A stretch of 64,000 nucleotides of DNA from Yponomeuta sedellus (taxonomy: Eukaryota; Arthropoda; Insecta; Lepidoptera; Yponomeutidae), in the NCBI GenBank assembly GCA_934045075.1, contig OW203738.1:5447487-5511486 (forward strand), read 5' to 3'. The stretch's first letter is position 1, and each line of letters begins with the position of its first letter. The position numbers and the translations under genes are program-made. Below the pieces are notes generated by a model. That model did no database searches. It was not told the DNA's origin and saw nothing but the letters and a program-made list of their open reading frames with translations. Below, piece by piece: positions 43,861 to 53,413 of this stretch.

Positions 43861-43924
43861 TTCATTTATAGGGTCAACCAGTGGCTAATACAGACCTTTT
43901 TGAACATTGTTGAATAAAAGACGT

Positions 43925-44335
43925 GCTACTTTAAAGCCATAGTAGCTACTGAATTACTGCCCGTTTTTCCTAACACCCCACATTATTCCCCAAAACCTAA
44001 ACTAGAACTACCGTGCCTAGTGCTAAAATATTAACAAACATAAGACAATGCTTTTATGGAGAATAACAATGGCAAATAATTGCAAATCAAAACTAATTCG
44101 GACTAACTCATTGTAAGAAAAAACTATCTATCTACCATCAACCAGTTACAGACTCGATTCTCTAAGCGTGGCCAGTTAATAAGATTGTCAGTGTGTCAAA
44201 ATATCGTTATCATCTCTTTGTTCATAGAGGCTTATCGCAAATCCGTGAGCGGTCTAAGTGGTATACTGTCTTGTCGACATGAATTCGAATTTTGGAAAGC
44301 AGGATACTAATTTATATTTGTGTAAGTATAACATG
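43925..44335. other. Intergenic; nothing recognised
   Basis: AT-rich unique sequence with no frame or repeat match. Confidence 0.3.
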
Positions 44336-44339
44336 ACTT

Positions 44340-44735
44340 ACAAAACCGGAAAAGTGGGAGTCGGACTCCAGCACCGGGGGTTCCGTACAGATTTGGAGTT
44401 TATTTATAATTACACTATATCTTTCATGCAATTCACTCCATTCAAAGGTCTGGAAGAGATCGCACTTAGACCGCCAATTGTATAACATTACTTAGATTTA
44501 GGAATTATGGTTGTATTCTTTATTTGCACAACAATAAAGTGTTCTCTATCTATGCATCTATCTACGAGTATCTACATATTAAAAATTATTCTGTCTTCGG
44601 TGTCTAAGGTGTTCGACTACCTCAATGCTTGAAATTGCCGATCCGCGGTGGGCACGCGTGGTAATAAAGCCCATACTCTGTTTCTGAGACAAGGCCTGTG
44701 CCCTAAAGTGTAACGTTTATATGGCTACTTCAAAA
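44340..44735 (+). repeat. Three abutting repeat fragments
   Basis: 44340-44400 is the start of the 'gggttccgta' family ('gtgggagtcggactccagca'). 44440-44580 is an ATCT-tailed LINE 3' end ('tggaagagatcgcacttaga', 'caacaataaagtgttctcta'). 44600-44735 is a family A SINE tail ('gccgatccgcggtgggcacg', 'aagcccatactctgtttctg'). Confidence 0.6.
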
Positions 44736-44739
44736 AAAA

Positions 44740-45590
44740 ATCTGGAATCGTTTCACAGTTTTATTCGAGCTTTTCCCGAACTTTCGAGTTTATGAGTCAG
44801 ATTTTTATGTGTCAGTTTCAGATTTTTCTCTGTATTTGTTGTAAGAAACGACGTCACTTATCAATTTTAAAAACTTTCCGGAATATTATTTGTTTGGATG
44901 TCACTGTTTCATTTTAGAAAAGAAGTACTGGGATTGCATGAAGTCATGGGTACTAACTATATTGTACCTATATAGTTTGATTAGTCCGGGTTGAGATTGT
45001 ATGTTGGAAAAACTAACTAGGCTCTCATGGAAATGTAGGAGTAAATTTTTATAAATAGATAAAGAATCTATCATAGGTTACTAGTTCAGTGCTCCTACAA
45101 GAACAACGTGTATTTTGGTGTAAGTTTTTCTTAAGAATAAAATAAATAGGTAATACAATTTTATTACATCCCTACTTACCTTCTAAGTCTAAGTATACAA
45201 GACACTTTTTTTGTTTTACAAGCGATAGTTCGCAAGATAATAAAATTCTTATTTGTTTCTTATACTTACTACCTATTATGAATTCGTATTAATGATAAAT
45301 TGTGAAATTGTTTGCAAACCCAATTTTTTGTGCAATTTCTTATATAGGATGATGCTACTCATCGCTAGATGGCGCTACATGTAACGAAAACTGCTCCTAA
45401 AAATACAACCGCAACAGATTTAGGTATAATTTGCAATAAAATAATAATGCAGCTGATACTGGCCCAGTCTATAGCACGTCAACCTATACAGTTTAGTTGC
45501 AAAGCATGCATATAATCAGTTTACCGTAAGTTAATGAAATTATGGACTTTTTAAAACACACCTTAAAGGTTCATGCACTATCGACTCGAT
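44740..45590. other. Intergenic; no gene recognised
   Basis: Near 44740-44830 text resembling the interior of the 'gggttccgta' family appears ('ttcgagcttttcccgaactt'). The rest is unique AT-rich sequence. Confidence 0.3.
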
Positions 45591-45594
45591 GGCA

Positions 45595-46050
45595 CAGTTG
45601 GAAACCTTTACGCGTTTACTCTACTCGGATATTTTAGTTGTGACAGTGCAAACCGCGCAAAAAGCGCAGGTGACCTAGTAACGCGCTTGTGGCCTAGTAG
45701 AAACGAGTGATTGGAATCAATCACTAGGGTTAAGCAACAACAGGTGCGCTCAGGTACTGAATGGGTGACCGTCCCGTGACTACTGCTAGTGGCATTTTTC
45801 CGAGCGCTTTCGTGCTTCGCAAGGCACGTTAAGCCGTTGGTGCCGGCAGTCATGTGATGGCAGTCGTTAAGCTATGTCAGAGGCCTTATTGGCGGCTTGA
45901 TAGCTTCTGACAGTAGGGCCCGCCACTCTGTTTTACGATCCTCCACCAAACCGGACTTGGCCCCCGTGGTGGAGTATGGCCTATCCTCCCTAAGACGCAG
46001 GAAGGACCCGTGCCCCAGCTGTGGGGATATACAAGGGTTGATATTGAAGT
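45595..46050 (+). repeat. 5S rRNA/tRNA-chimeric SINE with extra 5' sequence
   Basis: It has 'cgcgcttgtggcctagtaga' (A box), 'agggttaagcaacaacaggt', 'gctcaggtactgaatgggtg' and 'accgtcccgtgac', then the full body to 'gggatatacaagggttgata'. The upstream phrase 'aacctttacgcg' is shared with the copy at 38685, but about 70 bp then separate it from the head, so this copy carries an insertion there. Confidence 0.8.
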
Positions 46051-46149
46051 CGTAAAGATATTTTATTATTACTTATTAATAAGAACCCTTGCAATACTAA
46101 TTATTCACGCGTCAGAAAGGGCACCAAAGTGATCTTTGCGTTACTGTAG

Positions 46150-46392
46150 TTATAAAAGCAGTGGTAACAGAACGGTAGAACGTTGGCTTCTCATTCGGGA
46201 GGTCGTGGGTTCGAATCCCGGCATGTGCCAATGAATTTGTTTTGTAAGTAACGTTTATTAGTGAAGTAGGTAGCAATACCACTCGTTAACGTTGAAGGAC
46301 AAATCGTGAGGAAATCTGACTTTCTGAGGTGTTCACATGTCTCAGCGTTTGAAATTGCCGATCCGCGGTGGGCACGTGTGTTGATTAAGCCC

Positions 46393-46428
<36 letters not shown>

Positions 46429-46440
46429 AGAAGGCTAGTG
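46150..46440 (+). repeat. SINE family A, full length with CT tract
   Basis: The head 'gtggtaacagaacggtagaa' with B box 'gggttcgaatcccgg' at about 46206-46221 is followed by 'gccaatgaatttg', 'agcaataccactcgttaacg' and 'gccgatccgcggtgggcacg'. A (CT)n tract of about 30 bp begins at 46396. Confidence 0.8.
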
Positions 46441-46504
46441 ACCTGCAGTGGGACGTATGCAGGGTGCGTTATTATTATTTTTACTGTCGTTATGTAAAGG
46501 GTGT

Positions 46505-46534
46505 TTTCTATCTATCTATCTATCTATCTATCAT
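46505..46534 (+). repeat. Short (TCTA) tract ending a LINE tail
   Basis: 'gggtgttttctatctatcta' continues for six ATCT units. It is the tail of the same retroposon family as 24117-24139. Confidence 0.7.
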
Positions 46535-46699
46535 TAGGCCATCTTGTCATCGCTTCACCGCACACTCTTCCAGTAATAATAACCATTTAGTTTGCTCCAT
46601 TCGTAATTAGCCAATCGGACGGGACAATTCATCCGCACCGATCCAATGGGGACCCTACTCTCTACCGTTGATGTGAAAAAAATATGGAATAATAATAAC

Positions 46700-46840
46700 T
46701 ATACTATTTTTATTTTTAATGCACTGACCCGTGCTAAGGCCAATTTTAAAAACCTATTTAGAGGCTAAAAATTCCACCCATGCCGGGATTCGAACCGGCA
46801 ACCTCTGGCACGGATAGCCAGAGGTTGCGGGTTGGGCACC
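46700..46840. repeat. SINE family C, palindromic form, truncated
   Basis: Outer arm 'aatgcactgacccgtgctaa', inner arm 'aaacctatttagaggctaaa', then 'cccatgccgggattcgaacc' and the anticodon-region hairpin 'ggcacggatagcc', followed by 'agaggttgcgggttg', where the copy stops. The second half is lost. Confidence 0.8.
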
Positions 46841-46914
46841 CGACTGCTGTTAAGCAATATAGGCTCATTTGCAGTAGAGTTGCGGCAATTCGTTACCAAT
46901 AAAATACCTACTCG

Positions 46915-47080
46915 TAGTTGCATTGTTGAATTTTGGAAACTGTTAAGCATTTTATGTGATCTCTGTGGACCCTGTAGGCCACGAAACATTGTAAAGTGCT
47001 ATGTATATTAAAATATGCGTCACATCAACTTAAAATTAAAAATTTAATTGAATTAATGATCACGCAATTTTAGTTAATTA
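46915..47080 (+). repeat. Two-copy dispersed repeat (see 27625-27830)
   Basis: 'gtggaccctgtaggccacga', 'acattgtaaagtgctatgta' and 'acatcaacttaaaattaaaa' are shared with the first copy. Confidence 0.6.
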
Positions 47081-47084
47081 ATTT

Positions 47085-47490
47085 TATGTACAAGATAAGA
47101 TAAGAATATTCTTGATTGTATTGTAGTTTTATTTTTAATAACGTTTTTATTGAACAATAAAGTGAAACGGGACGCTGGTGCTAATCGAATATTAATGTAC
47201 ATTCGTATAAGTAATAAAATAAACTTACGTAGATAAACACAATTAAAAACATTACAACAACATGTATATTTTTTATTTATATCTTTTACTAGACTGTCCT
47301 TTGAATATTCTTCAACTGGCACTAGGTATATCTCAGAATCTCGAGTAGACGCTCCGCTGAAATAGTAAAGTGAAGAGTTACGAAAATCTCTCCATTTTAT
47401 TGAGAACAATGAACACGCCTCACGAAATTTCTTGTTACTAGGTAACTAACTTATAAGGGGCGACCTGGTAACAAGCGCCATGACTGAAAA
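47085..47490. other. Intergenic; no gene recognised
   Basis: A minus-strand frame at 47074-47409 shows no domain. The start 'gataagataagaatattctt' recalls a LINE tail in reverse. Confidence 0.3.
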
Positions 47491-48137
47491 AAAAACAGGC
47501 CAAGTGCGATTTGGTCTTGTCCACAGTGGGTTCCGCACAAATTAATAAGTTCTTACATGTTATAAATAGTTCGAGAATCGTGTCTCACAATTTTGCCGAG
47601 CTTTTCTGGAACTTTAAAGTAATTTTTTATCATTAAATTACAAATATTTATATTTTTTTTGTTGCACATCTTTTGTATTTATTTAAAGTAAGAAAAAGAA
47701 TACATGCAATATAATGCCTCCCATCCTCCGAAACCGACAAGGTTTATTTGTGGATTGGGTTTAGTAATCACTAGCTTAACATGTTGTTGGAAATAGTATA
47801 CTATACTACCACTATGCTCGGCAAATGGCTTGGACAAACTCAGAATGAGCTTGCGCTATACTTCAAATACGGAAAAGAAAATCTGAAAACTATACATTTG
47901 TAAAAAACTATTTAGAGGCTAAAACTTCCGCCCATTGCGGGACTCGAACCCGTGACCTCTGACTCACCGTACCAGTCCGAGTCCGGGCATGGGCGGAATC
48001 TTTAGCCTCTAAATAGGTTTTTACAAATATATAGTTTTCAGATTTTCTTTTCCGTATTTGAAGTACATCGCAAGCTCATTCTGAGTTTGTTCAAGCCATT
48101 TGCCGAGCATAGCACTAGTATAGTACCTATACTATTA

Positions 48138-48215
48138 TACTATTTTTATTATTAATGCACTAACCCGTGCTAAGTACAATTTTTAGCCTGTAAATAGGTT
48201 TTTGAAACCTATACT
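48138..48215. repeat. SINE family C outer and inner arms only
   Basis: 'ttattaatgcactaacccgt', 'gctaagtacaatttttagcc' and 'tgtaaataggtttttgaaac' are the two arms joined without any tRNA-like head. Confidence 0.75.
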
Positions 48216-48295
48216 ATTTCCAACATGTTAAGCTAGCGACTACTAAACCCAATCCACAAATAAACCTTATCGGTTTCGGGGGATGGGAGGCATTA

Positions 48296-48510
48296 CATTA
48301 ACATTAACATAACATTTACATACAGGCACATACATTGCTTCTGGCCCCACACTAGGATACCCTGTGTCGTGGGAACCAGAAACAACGACATCACAAACAT
48401 GTAAACATCCAAGACCTGGGGGTTTTTTTTTTGTTCCCAGCCGGGATTCGAACCCGGGACCTCTTGCATGGTAGGCAGACGCGCTACCGCTACGCCACAG
48501 AGGTCGTCTT
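48296..48510 (-). repeat. SINE family B, full length
   Basis: On the minus strand: 'gacgacctctgtggcgtagc', 'gcgcgtctgcctaccatgca', 'agaggtcccgggttcgaatc', then the oligo-A linker, 'caggtcttggatgtttacat' and 'gtgtggggccagaagcaatg' to 'tgtaaatgttatgttaatg'. A and B boxes are perfect. A hairpin 'cacgcaatgtgt'/'acacattgcgtg' follows at 48515-48550. Confidence 0.85.
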
Positions 48511-48737
48511 TAATACACGCAATGTGTAAGAAAAAGAACACATTGCGTGTATTCTTTTTCTTACTTTAAATAAATAAATTAAAAAGTAAAAGACGTCATT
48601 ACACGCCAAATTCCTCTAGATAGCGGAAAATACCCTCCTCGGGTGTCAAAATACTTCTTTTAGTGCCATAAATGGCCATAATTTATTTTTACCTTAACTT
48701 TACATATAATTTTTTAAATAAAGAGGAGCCGAATCTT

Positions 48738-48914
48738 TAGATGTCGCTGCCTGTACGTAATACAGAGAGTATTTATTGTAAAAGGTTCGAAATTTCACTG
48801 TTGCCGGTAGTCGCCTATTAGCTCAGTTGGGAGAGCGCTGGCACGGTTAACCAGAGGTCGCGGGTTCGAATCCCGGCATGGGTGGAATTTTTTGCCTCTA
48901 AATACGTTTTTTTA
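48738..48914 (+). repeat. SINE family C, 5'-truncated
   Basis: It starts 'gatgtcgctgcctgtacgta', then head with A box 'tagctcagttgg' and B box 'gggttcgaatcccgg' (48816-48884), and ends 'gcctctaaatacgtttttt'. The head is one of the best conserved in the window. Confidence 0.8.
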
Positions 48915-49275
48915 ATATATTCAGATATTTCTTAATCTAAGACTCTTTGTCACTAAAAAAGATCTCAGACTCAGGTAAGGTGTAGACGTAACTCGAAAAG
49001 CGTTCACGCCTGATCATTTATGAGCAGTTCAATTTCACCTCTTCCAGTCCGTGTTTACGTATAAAATTCCTAAGAATTTTCACTGGAACTGATATCTTAA
49101 GACTGATCTTCCGGAGCGCTCTCGTTGTTCCCTGCTACGTTTCTAATATCAACACGGCATGGATACAAAACGTTCTCTCAGTGTAATAAAAAATGGATAA
49201 CTTCCATACAGACGATTAGATGTATCCTTTGATAATTTTATTTAGTATTTTCTAAGGTTAACACGAGCAGTAGAC
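48915..49275. other. Intergenic; nothing recognised
   Basis: Unique-looking sequence with no frame or repeat match. Confidence 0.3.
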
Positions 49276-49278
49276 ATA

Positions 49279-49420
49279 ATTAAAACTGTTTTTATACGGA
49301 TTTATGCTCGTTTATTACATTTTTACAATTTTCCAACGTTTCGGCACTTTTTCAGGTGCCGTGGTCCCGGATGTAAAAATGTAATAAACGAGCATAAATC
49401 CGTATAAAAACAGTTTTAAT
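49279..49420. mobile_element. Fold-back MITE with ~48-bp perfect arms
   Basis: 'attaaaactgtttttatacg' plus 'gatttatgctcgtttattac' and 'atttttac' are mirrored exactly after a 46-bp spacer. The spacer contains its own dyad, 'ggcactttttcaggtgcc'. About 142 bp in all. Confidence 0.9.
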
Positions 49421-49539
49421 AATTTTATTTATTCAAACTGTTATTGAGGCATGTATTTGGAACCTCTGAAATTATTGCTTTCTGTGTTTTTTTTTGTACA
49501 TCTACTTCCTTCTTTAATGTATTAGTCCAGTTCATCCAA

Positions 49540-49660
49540 AGGTTGTCTGGAAGAGATCATTTTTAGTGATAAGGCCGCCGTCTGTTCTCTTAGGGTAAGA
49601 AATATCTGTGTAATTTTCATTTTTATGTACAATAAAGTGTTCACTGTCTATCTAGATTCA
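49540..49660 (+). repeat. LINE 3' end, ATCT family
   Basis: 'ggttgtctggaagagatcat', 'ataaggccgccgtctgttct' and 'tgtacaataaagtgttcact' then 'gtctatcta'. It matches 23990-24142. Confidence 0.65.
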
Positions 49661-49834
49661 TATGTCCTGTGGTAACCAGGCAAGGACATCACAAGCATGG
49701 AAATTCACATTGATAGGCTATTTGACAGTTTAAAATATGTACATTAATTATGTTCATTAGCATCAATTATGGCTTAAGACGTTTATTCTCATAAGAACAA
49801 TACATATTATGTTCACTTAAAATGAGAATTATTA

Positions 49835-50241
49835 CACTATTTTTATTTTTAATGCACTAACCCGTGCTAAGGAACAAATTTAAAAAGCTATTTAGAGGCA
49901 TGGGTGAAATTTTTAGCCTCTAAATAGGTTTTTAAATTTGTTCCTTAGCACGGGTTAGTGCATTAAAAATACAAATAGTGTAATCATGTGGGTACAGTGA
50001 TATCGTTCCGATGTTAAACCTAACTGCAAAGTAGGTAGTCGGGGCTGTAAGTAATGCAATTTGCTTAAGTCAGATGTCGCTGCCTGTACGTAATACAGAG
50101 AATATTGTAAAGAGGTTCGAAATTTCACTGATGCCGTGAGTCGCCCATTGGCTCAATTGGTAGAGCGCTGGTACGGATAGCCAGAGATTGCGGGTTCAAA
50201 TCCCGGCATGGGTCAAATTTTTAGCCTCTAAATAGGTTTTT
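49835..50241 (+). repeat. SINE family C, complete unit with 15-bp target duplication
   Basis: 'aaatgagaattatta' stands at 49820-49834 and 50242-50256. The unit has (1) an outer arm and inner arm and their inverted copies, forming a near-perfect palindrome of about 145 bp with no head (49835-49981), (2) a spacer with 'gtcggggctgtaagtaatgc' and 'ctgtacgtaatacagagaat', (3) a tRNA-like head with A box 'tggctcaattgg' and B box 'gggttcaaatcccgg' (50147-50214), and (4) the closing inner arm 'agcctctaaataggttttt'. The single duplication around all 407 bp shows it moved as one unit. Confidence 0.9.
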
Positions 50242-50256
50242 AAATGAGAATTATTA

Positions 50257-51015
50257 ATTAATTAATTTAGTCAACATGCATGAGCTTATAAAATAGCAAC
50301 AGTTTATATTATTATTTAAGTAGACAATAGTTCCATATGTGGGTAGCTGTAAGTTGCAATGATTTGTTAGTACAATATCGGCAGCGCACTTTTGTAGGTA
50401 GAATAAAAACAAACACTCCAAACACAAGCGATCACAAAAGTTATCGGCTAGACTTATGAGTATTAAAACCGATTAAATACATTTTGACTAAAATGCATCT
50501 TTTCTGCAATGATATAACTGGATTATTTTGTATCTGTAGGAATTCTGTAGCAACGGTCAGGATTGGTCGAATCGATAATGACGTCTCATCTCAGTAAATG
50601 TAGCGATACGAGAACGTTGACTTGACGTCTGTTTGCTATATTGCTCAAGAGGATTTTTGCGGCTGATTTTAGAAACGAATTTATAATAACTTTTTTGGAA
50701 AAAAGTATACAAAAGATTAAAAAATTATCACTTTCTGAGCACTTATTAAATATCAACGAAAAACCTCACTTGGTTTCCAGGAAACTGTCAAATAGTCTAT
50801 TGAAACCAAATTTAGCGGCCTACAGCGGGACTCAAACCTACGCCCTCTTTTGGACTACTAAGTCTTTGGACTATTCTACTATTCTTTGGACTACTCTAGA
50901 CTAAGCTTCGGTTTTTTAATACTACTTCCTGCTCTGTATAAAACTTTTCTTCAGTTTTGAAAAGTTATATATTAATACTATTCCGATATTTCTATTACAC
51001 GAATATATCAGTAGT
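50257..51015. other. Left flank of the Polinton; no gene recognised
   Basis: A frame at 50641-50904 shows no domain and ends in a short 'tttggactactctagac'-type tandem ('ggactactaagtctttggac'). I see no obvious terminal inverted repeat partner of the right flank here. Confidence 0.35.
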
Positions 51016-51113
51016 GAATTATTGGGAAGTCTATCCCACTCTACGTTCGCACCACCACCGCGCTTCGCGCGTTGATGGTGCTCACTTGAGTGTGATAGCC
51101 TTCCCAATAATTC
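51016..51113. repeat. 98-bp hairpin just left of the ATPase gene
   Basis: 'gaattattgggaag' pairs with 'cttcccaataattc', 'ctatc' with 'gatag', 'cactc' with 'gagtg', and 'caccaccaccgcgc' with 'gcgcgttgatggtg', around a small loop. It may be a MITE or a remnant of the element's terminus. Confidence 0.8.
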
Positions 51114-51244
51114 GTTTTTGACTTCCGTTCATTCAAACAATGGAAAGTGAAATGGTTTTTAATTAACAAAATAAAAAGTCAAGTTGATAGTGTTTGCCGG
51201 CACTTTATCAATGACGATGTTAGTGGTAACACATTTGCATTAAG

Positions 51245-51934
51245 ATGAAATTCGTTAAACAGAAAACTTCACTGACTCTTGGAAAAATAAATGTAGGTTG
51301 TAACAAAGTTACTCTTCGTCACGGAAAACTTTTACCTAGTAATATCCGTTGCATAGTCTGTGGACCGTCTAACTGTGGAAAAACAAACTTAGTGATAGGA
51401 TTACTTTTACATCCTGACGGCTTACACTACAGTAACGTCTACCTATATTCAAAAACTCTTTTCCAGCCAAAATACATATTTTTAGAAAGGGTCATGGACT
51501 TAGTTCCTGGAATCGGTTATTTTAAATATCAAGACAACGAAGAAGTTTTAAGTCCTGATAATGCCTCTCAAAATTCTGTCATAATATTTGATGATGTAGC
51601 TTGTGATAATCAAAATAATATTCGTGATTATTTTGCTATGGGTAGGCACAAAAATATAGACTGCTTTTACTTGAACCAAACATATAGTAAAGTTCCAAAA
51701 CAATTAATCCGTGACAACGCAAATCTGTTAATTTTATTTAAGCAAGATGATATAAATCTACGTCATGTATATGATGAACATGTGAACACTGATATGAGCT
51801 GGCTGCAATTCCGAGAAATGTGTTCCAGGGTTTGGAAAGATTCCTTTAGCTACTTAGTCATAAATAAAGACTGTCAGAAAAACAACGGTGGCTACAGAAT
51901 GAAATTTGATACTTTTATTAATGTTGATAATTGA
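51245..51934 (+). CDS. ATP: Packaging ATPase (FtsK/HerA-like, A32-type) of Polinton
   Basis: A 229-residue P-loop ATPase. Walker A is GPSNCGKT at residues 40-47 and Walker B is VIIFDD at 112-117. A downstream FYLNQTYSKVP block (about 146-156) is in the place of the sensor motif of A32-like packaging ATPases. The size fits the small single-domain form in Polintons. The expected role is to drive element DNA into the capsid. It is the first gene of the rightward array, 82 bp before the next one. An AATAAA at 51943-51948 follows the stop, so it may have its own transcript. The first ATG of the frame was taken as start. No defect is visible. Confidence 0.9.
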   Translation: MKFVKQKTSLTLGKINVGCNKVTLRHGKLLPSNIRCIVCGPSNCGKTNLVIGLLLHPDGLHYSNVYLYSKTLFQPKYIFLERVMDLVPGIGYFKYQDNEEVLSPDNASQNSVIIFDDVACDNQNNIRDYFAMGRHKNIDCFYLNQTYSKVPKQLIRDNANLLILFKQDDINLRHVYDEHVNTDMSWLQFREMCSRVWKDSFSYLVINKDCQKNNGGYRMKFDTFINVDN

Positions 51935-52016
51935 AATTGATAAATAAAGCTTCTCAATCATATACCTACCACTTTCTTATTTTCCTTTTGAGTGAAAAGT
52001 TGTACTGTTTGTAAAA

Positions 52017-52985
52017 ATGAATGATGAAAAAACAATAAAGCAGCAAATAATTAAATCTGCTGAGGCTGTTAAAAAGAAGTTTCAACGCTTAAAAAATAGT
52101 AAACTAGATTCCGAAAATGCATTGGAGTCTATGTTTAAACCAGTAACTGACCCATTAAAGCAGCTAGCAAGAAACCGTACTAATGCAGGAGAAAATTTGG
52201 GTGTTTATCAGGAAAGCGTGGAAGAAGACAATTTAATACCAGAAATTACTCTTTCAAGGAAAAGAAAATTATCTGAGTCAACTAAAGTATCACCTGATAC
52301 ACCGCAACATGCATTGCGTGATACACATTTTGATCATTCTATAAGTGACTCGGAATTGGACCAAATCTCTAAGAGTAACACGAGTGATTTATTTTTTGAA
52401 ACAACTTCTGATGCCGCTTCGACCCCAACTCCAAAGTCTATATCATCGTGGTCTTTATCATCGGAAGTGTTCAAAGATATACCTTACGGAATCAGATTAG
52501 AAAATGGTAAACCTATGATTGGATCACAGCGTGTTATCATAAACGACAATGAATTTAAAATAGGTGGACAGTCGTTTAAAAGGACAAGAGGACTAGACGA
52601 ATTACTCTACCAAAAAAAACCCGATTTGAGTATAGTCACTGAAGATGATAAACAAAATTATAAGTTCATATTATTGGTTACGAATGCACATAAACGTAAA
52701 TATGATTCCAATCAACCAATAAATAGTAACAGGGGATTTAAGTACTTGGAAATTATAAAACCTTTATTAATTTCACCTTCAGCAAAATCCATTAGCACTC
52801 CGAAGGGAAAAGGCTTGTCATTATTTAAAGAAGTTGGTAAACACGTTGACTACATTTTTTGGAATGATCCAAACGAGTTAGTCGAAACATTGAAATTATT
52901 ATTAGCTTCAAGAGACGCTGGTAACACTGGATTAGATGACGAAATATTATCAGTTATGAAAGAACTAAAAAAACGTGGGATTTAA
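52017..52985 (+). CDS. Polinton protein of unknown function, 322 aa (DUF8207-like)
   Basis: The N-terminal half is charged and probably helical or disordered (residues 1-140, rich in Lys, Ser, Glu). The C-terminal half (about 155-322) is more conserved-looking: YGIRLENGKPMIG, then RTRGLDELLYQKKPD, then YKFILLVTNAHKRKYDS and NRGFKYLEIIKPLL, ending in a Gly-Lys-Gly-Leu motif. I recall this second half from many arthropod transposon-associated proteins, tentatively the family named DUF8207; this is from memory and unchecked. Gene position in the capsid/integrase array suggests a structural or DNA-handling role, but none is shown. An AATAAA overlaps the stop. Confidence 0.75.
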   Translation: MNDEKTIKQQIIKSAEAVKKKFQRLKNSKLDSENALESMFKPVTDPLKQLARNRTNAGENLGVYQESVEEDNLIPEITLSRKRKLSESTKVSPDTPQHALRDTHFDHSISDSELDQISKSNTSDLFFETTSDAASTPTPKSISSWSLSSEVFKDIPYGIRLENGKPMIGSQRVIINDNEFKIGGQSFKRTRGLDELLYQKKPDLSIVTEDDKQNYKFILLVTNAHKRKYDSNQPINSNRGFKYLEIIKPLLISPSAKSISTPKGKGLSLFKEVGKHVDYIFWNDPNELVETLKLLLASRDAGNTGLDDEILSVMKELKKRGI

Positions 52986-53047
52986 TAAATACTTGTGCAA
53001 ACTAATTTATGTTTTATTATAACCGTAGCCTTCTCTTTGCTTACATG

Positions 53048-53413
53048 ATGAACATTGATAAATTTGGACATCATGTTCATAAAAGAATGCGTGTATGGGA
53101 CCCTTTAGAATTTACTCCACAAAATAAAGCACTTATTCAAAATGAAGTAGGTGATTACGATTTAAAACAAAGAAGATTAAAAGGATTGAAATTAGCGGTT
53201 GATAATGATGAAGCTGTCAGTAAAGAGTATCTCGATCAAACCAACAGCTTGTACTTTAAAAAAGAAGATTTTCTCGCAGAGCTAAGAGGTATAAAAACTG
53301 AAATTAATCTACTTCAAAAGCAGTTGAATCTTAAGTGCTCTAAGGTAGACGTGAGTAATATGATAAAAAATCATATAGTAGACCTAAGAGATAAACTTAC
53401 CCAGCCGACATGA
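53048..53413 (+). CDS. Small Polinton protein with predicted coiled coil
   Basis: The likely start is the ATG at 53048 (MNIDKFGHHVHKRMRVWDP), giving 121 residues; an upstream in-frame ATG at 53009 would add 13. After a basic N-terminus comes YDLKQRRLKGLKLA, then a heptad-like helix (about residues 70-110). I know proteins with the FGHH.HKR and D(L)..RRLKGL signatures from arthropod Polintons, but no function. The stop overlaps the integrase ATG (ATGA at 53410), so the two are probably translated from one message or were packed tightly by selection. Confidence 0.7.
   Translation: MNIDKFGHHVHKRMRVWDPLEFTPQNKALIQNEVGDYDLKQRRLKGLKLAVDNDEAVSKEYLDQTNSLYFKKEDFLAELRGIKTEINLLQKQLNLKCSKVDVSNMIKNHIVDLRDKLTQPT

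Larger units (their letters stand above)
47680..48573. repeat. Large imperfect inverted duplication centred on a tRNA-like hairpin
   Basis: The left arm (47680-about 47960) runs 'aaagtaagaaaaagaataca', 'gcctcccatcctccgaaacc', 'ctagcttaacatgttg', 'tgctcggcaaatggcttgga', 'aagaaaatctgaaaactata'. The right arm has all of these in reverse complement and reverse order up to 48573. The centre (about 47910-48030) is a family C SINE palindrome. The right arm carries two extra insertions: a family C arm fragment (48138-48215) and a family B SINE (48296-48510). Total arm length is about 280 bp. Confidence 0.85.
47495..48735 (+). repeat. 'gggttccgta' family copy split by a large inverted duplication
   Basis: The 5' part (47495-47675: 'ggccaagtgcgatttggtct', 'gtgggttccgcacaaatt') and 3' part (about 48575-48735: 'cttttagtgccataaatggc', 'attcctctaga') belong to one dispersed copy. 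The inverted duplication at 47680-48573 lies between them. Confidence 0.6.
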
